Assembly: GCA_013414795.1 (NCBI GenBank)
Contig: CP058732.1
Location: 1,649,950-1,713,949 of the forward strand
Direction of reading: 5' to 3'
Source of the DNA: Candidatus Kapaibacterium sp.
Lineage (GTDB): Bacteria > Bacteroidota > Ignavibacteria > Kapaibacteriales > UBA2268
DNA length: 64,000 nucleotides
The position numbers were made by a program, and so were the translations under genes. The number at the start of each line of letters is the position of its first letter. Position 1 is the first letter of the stretch. The notes below the pieces were generated by a model. It made no database searches and was not told where the DNA came from. It saw only the letters and a list, made by a program, of their open reading frames with translations. Positions 61,530 through 64,000 of this stretch are shown piece by piece.

Positions 61530-62333
61530 TTATACTTTTTGGAATAGAAAAATGTATTCGTGTTTAAAAAAATATAAAATCCCCCTACTAAAGCCCTGTA
61601 ACGCCACAAATGTTCTTGATTTCTTTTTGCTCGGTTGTTAACCATATTTTTTTACTAAGATACTTTTAAGTTTCAATGTTTTTCTCTGTAATATCTCTTG
61701 CATTACCAAAAAGCCTAGGGGTATCCATTCAGAATTTGAATACTTATCCCCAATTATTACCGCGAGGTAATGTTTTCTTTCAAGCAAATCAATAAAATTT
61801 GATACCACTTCTCCAAAAAGTTCCAAAAATTCATCAACAGATTTAGCATTACTTAAATCTTCGGGCCTATCGCTGAATTTAATAATATCGTGGTATGGGG
61901 GATGCATAATAATTAACAGAACTTTTTGCCTCTTGTGGATATTCAGTATATCATCAACTTTCTGCCGTGTCTCCTTTTTGGTACTATCACCAACAATTAT
62001 TTCTGTAAAAACATCATTATCAAAAAGAGTTTCTTGATTAATTCTTTGTTTTGCAATTTCTGCGATTTGGGGTAAAAGTTCAATTCCAATTCCATTTCTA
62101 CTTAATCTTTTACATTCGATCAATGTTGTTCCACTCCCCAAAAAGGTATCTAAAATGACATCCCCTTTTCGAGTAAAGCGTCTCATAAGTTGATTTGGAA
62201 TTTGTGGGATAAAATTTCCGTGATAGTCACCGCGGTGGGAACCAGTCTTATCTCTTTCGCCGAAAATCCACAAACTATCGGTGATTATATCTTCATATTC
62301 TTTCCAATTTTAAAGATTTAAATCGTTTATCAT
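61530..62333 (-). pseudogene. type II DNA methyltransferase, disrupted
   Basis: Coherent protein over several frames. Start ATG 62333 reads MINDLNL, then a TAA (62310-62312), then in the same frame NWKEYEDIITDSLWIFG. The body (62273-61638) has AdoMet motif I DTFLGSGTTLIECK and catalytic MHPPYHDIIKFS, typical of N4/N6 MTases of this group. Near 61647-61653 a 7-nt homopolymer shifts the frame (stop after KKYG); NNRAKRNQEHLWRYRALVGG is read in the +1 frame. A second 7-nt run (61566-61572) needs a further shift to reach FKHEYIFLFQKV and the stop at 61530. Confidence 0.78.
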
Positions 62334-62417
62334 TGAAAATTGGTAGTATTAAATTTCTAAATTAAAAATATTTAACAACTAATAAAGATAAAATGAGGGA
62401 GAAAAATATATTTTTTG

Positions 62418-62507
62418 CGGAGAGGGCGAGATTCGAACTCGCGGTAGAGGTTTTACCCCTACGACGGTTTAGCAAACCGTTGCCTTCAGCCACTCGGCCA
62501 CCTCTCC
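62418..62507 (-). tRNA. tRNA-Ser (anticodon GCT)
   Basis: A 90-nt class II tRNA on the minus strand: acceptor GGAGAGG/CCTCTCC, anticodon stem ACGGT/ACCGT around TTGCTAA (anticodon GCT), a long variable arm, T arm with TTCGAAT, discriminator G as expected for Ser. Its 3' end faces the decayed R-M locus. No copy of the 3' end is seen nearby. Confidence 0.95.
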
Positions 62508-62518
62508 TTAAATCAATG

Positions 62519-62550
62519 CAAAATTATGTAATTTTTTTCTATTAACCAAA
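62519..62550 (-). promoter_or_regulatory. promoter of tRNA-Ser
   Basis: On the minus strand TTTG (62547-62550), exactly 20 nt, then TAATTTTG (62519-62526), 11 nt before the tRNA. Full match to the Bacteroidota consensus. Confidence 0.7.
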
Positions 62551-62597
62551 TCTATTTTTAAAATCAATTAAATCTTTATTATTTCCCTTTTTTTTCT

Positions 62598-62605
62598 TAA
62601 TTTTG
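62598..62605 (+). promoter_or_regulatory. -7 box of rpmB
   Basis: TAATTTTG 20 nt before the rpmB ATG, with a weak TTTA at 20 nt further up. Part of the recurrent promoter class. Confidence 0.4.
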
Positions 62606-62625
62606 CTTTTTTAGTTGGTGTGAAA

Positions 62626-62853
62626 ATGGCAAGAGTTTGTGTAATCACTGGAAAAAAACCTTTAACGGGGAACAATGTCTCGCACGCAAATAACAGAACC
62701 CGAAGACGTTTTCTCCCCAATTTACAATGGAAAAAGTTCTGGATTCCCGAACAGAAACGCTGGATAAGATTGCGTGTTTCCACTCAAGCGATTAAAACAA
62801 TTGATAAGCGAGGAATTACATCTGTTCTTAAAGAAGCGGGTATCCTTAAATAA
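62626..62853 (+). CDS. rpmB: 50S ribosomal protein L28
   Basis: A 75-residue L28: [34 protein letters not shown] and [17 protein letters not shown] are the full family pattern (first part shown up to the conserved Arg cluster). Start ATG 62626; the GTG at 62620 gives two extra residues and is less likely. It is followed by a strong terminator. Confidence 0.95.
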   Translation: MARVCVITGKKPLTGNNVSHANNRTRRRFLPNLQWKKFWIPEQKRWIRLRVSTQAIKTIDKRGITSVLKEAGILK

Positions 62854-62881
62854 CTTCTTTCTTAATCATCTTTAAACTTCG

Positions 62882-62916
62882 TAACCTGTCAAATAACTTG
62901 ACAGGTTATTTTTTTC
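62882..62916 (+). terminator. intrinsic terminator of rpmB
   Basis: Stem TAACCTGTCAA/TTGACAGGTTA with a 5-nt loop and a run of T. Clear plus-strand terminator 29 nt after the rpmB stop. Confidence 0.9.
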
Positions 62917-62962
62917 AAAAACTTTTTCATAATTTTATATTACCTTATTTTGAGAAATTTTA

Positions 62963-64000
62963 ATGAAAGCAAAGAACGTGGTTTGGTTTACTTTAATTAT
63001 TATGGCGTTAATAGGTACAAGTTGCAGAAGTCCAAAGCCTATTTCGGAAAACTTTTCTTTTTATTCAGATGTCTATACTCTCTACACAAAAGCAAACGAA
63101 TTCGACACAAACACAAAAAAATATATTAAAAACAAGTATCTTGTCGACTTGCTGGTTAATGCAAGTAAGAATGAACAACTTGGCTTATATCATCAAGCAA
63201 TAGTAGACTTGCTCGACGCTCTTCGTTTTGATACTTCAAAAGTAATTCTCTTTGGACTTGCCCGTAACTTCTATTTTATCGAAAAGTATACCCTTGCTTT
63301 CGACTACGGCATTCGTTCCTATTTGTTAGATTCTAATTTCATTCCAACAATCGAACTACTGGCTTGGACTCTTTTAGAACGAAATCAATTCAAAGAAGCA
63401 ATTTTTTTCTCGAATCGTTTAATAAAACTAAAAGGTAGAAACCTAACACAAAATGACTTGAAATTGCATTTAAATATTCTTGACAGACTTGATAACACTT
63501 ATAAATCCTCGATAGATTTTTTAACATCGATTCAAGAGCCCAAATTTGAAGATTTTATTAATTCTCAACTTATTTATTATTATTTTCTTAACAATGATAC
63601 TAACAACATCATCAACGTTGTCGAAAAGATTTTTTCAAATAAAGAGAAAATTCAAGATGAAAGGTACATTCTTTTGGACTTGTACATTAGAAACCTTATA
63701 AACAAAGGCGAATATCAAAAGGCTTTACAGAAATTCGAAGAATTGTCAGAAAGAACTTCCTCCGAAAACAACTTAAAACTTTGCGACATTTTCATTCAAA
63801 ACCTCAAGAGAATAGACTCTACAAATCCTGGATTTATAAAGGAGTTCGATGGTCTTATAAATAGAAAATATCAGAATGATTTTAGATTTCATTTCAAGTT
63901 GCTTCAAATGTACTTTATTCTTGATGATACCTCCAAAGTTTATTCCATTTCCAATAAAATATTGAGTAATGACAATATTGACCTCGAAACATTAATCAAT
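62963..64000 (+). CDS. TPR lipoprotein (3' end missing)
   Basis: The frame is open from ATG 62963 to the end of the window (346 codons, no stop), so the gene continues beyond it. N-terminus MKAKNVVWFTLIIMALIGTSC is an SPII signal (Cys21). The mature part is helical with TPR-like repeats: NEQLGLYHQAIVDLLDALRF, EKYTLAFDYGIRSYLLDSN, NQFKEAIFFSNRLIKLKG, KGEYQKALQKFEELSE. It resembles the long TPR lipoproteins of Bacteroidota and Chlorobiota; no specific function can be given. Confidence 0.8.
   Translation, partial: MKAKNVVWFTLIIMALIGTSCRSPKPISENFSFYSDVYTLYTKANEFDTNTKKYIKNKYLVDLLVNASKNEQLGLYHQAIVDLLDALRFDTSKVILFGLARNFYFIEKYTLAFDYGIRSYLLDSNFIPTIELLAWTLLERNQFKEAIFFSNRLIKLKGRNLTQNDLKLHLNILDRLDNTYKSSIDFLTSIQEPKFEDFINSQLIYYYFLNNDTNNIINVVEKIFSNKEKIQDERYILLDLYIRNLINKGEYQKALQKFEELSERTSSENNLKLCDIFIQNLKRIDSTNPGFIKEFDGLINRKYQNDFRFHFKLLQMYFILDDTSKVYSISNKILSNDNIDLETLIN

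Overview
This is an AT-rich bacterial chromosome segment that looks like the Bacteroidota/Chlorobiota side of the FCB group, most likely an Ignavibacteria- or Kapabacteria-like lineage. The evidence is a giant secreted protein with a type A T9SS C-terminal sorting domain and choice-of-anchor-D type repeats, a HmuY/TonB-receptor haem pair, menaquinone synthesis (MenA), LpxK (so an outer membrane with lipid A), many short SPII lipoproteins, and promoters of the Bacteroidota type (TTTG, about 20 nt, TAnnTTTG). Three flagellar regulators (FlhF, FlhG, FliA) and HydG indicate motility and an [FeFe]-hydrogenase somewhere in the genome. Species-level assignment is inference.

Layout: 1-2.4 kb, an M28 peptidase cut by the window edge, an alpha/beta hydrolase and a lipoprotein. 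2.4-4.2 kb, an outer-membrane protein, tRNA-Ala(GGC) and tRNA-Asp(GTC), and a HAD hydrolase. 4.2-8.7 kb, a minus-strand operon of TonB receptor, HmuY-like haemophore, MenA and a CPBP protease. 8.9-13.3 kb, a lone nuoD, tRNA-Pro(CGG), and radA-HAD-MFS on the minus strand. 13.5-17.7 kb, a 1418-residue secreted protein. 17.8-19.2 kb, hydG. 19.3-25.4 kb, a TetR-TolC-adaptor-RND efflux operon with a visible operator. 25.5-34.1 kb, purL, a TPR lipoprotein, a glycosyltransferase, gyrA, pyrC and a small protein. 34.1-39.5 kb, a Cys-Cys barrel/lipoprotein pair, a DUF6580-like membrane protein, a YbjN-like protein with PspA, then ybaB-recR with two lipoproteins. 39.5-42.7 kb, flhF-flhG-(two-TM protein)-fliA. 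42.8-47.9 kb, a split transketolase with a lipoprotein gene wedged between its halves, a MEMO-AMMECR1 fusion and lpxK. 47.9-52.9 kb, an AlbA_2 regulator, pcrA/uvrD, a FmdB-type zinc ribbon, dtd and a WYL regulator. 52.9-57.4 kb, a metalloprotease/propeller/barrel protein, ferredoxin and a GT2. 57.4-60.6 kb, a Tat-type aminotransferase, archease and rtcB. 60.7-62.3 kb, a decayed type II restriction-modification locus next to tRNA-Ser(GCT). The window closes with rpmB and a TPR lipoprotein running off the end.

Most of the window is housekeeping DNA. The observations most worth checking are: the restriction-modification pair, where reading all frames recovers both proteins across five separate lesions; the lipoprotein translationally coupled inside the split transketolase; an RND pump lacking all three canonical proton-relay residues; the TetR palindrome lying on the predicted transcription start; the shared promoter type; and tandem 9-mers upstream of the AlbA_2 gene. 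I saw no CRISPR array, prophage, transposase or clear new defence system.
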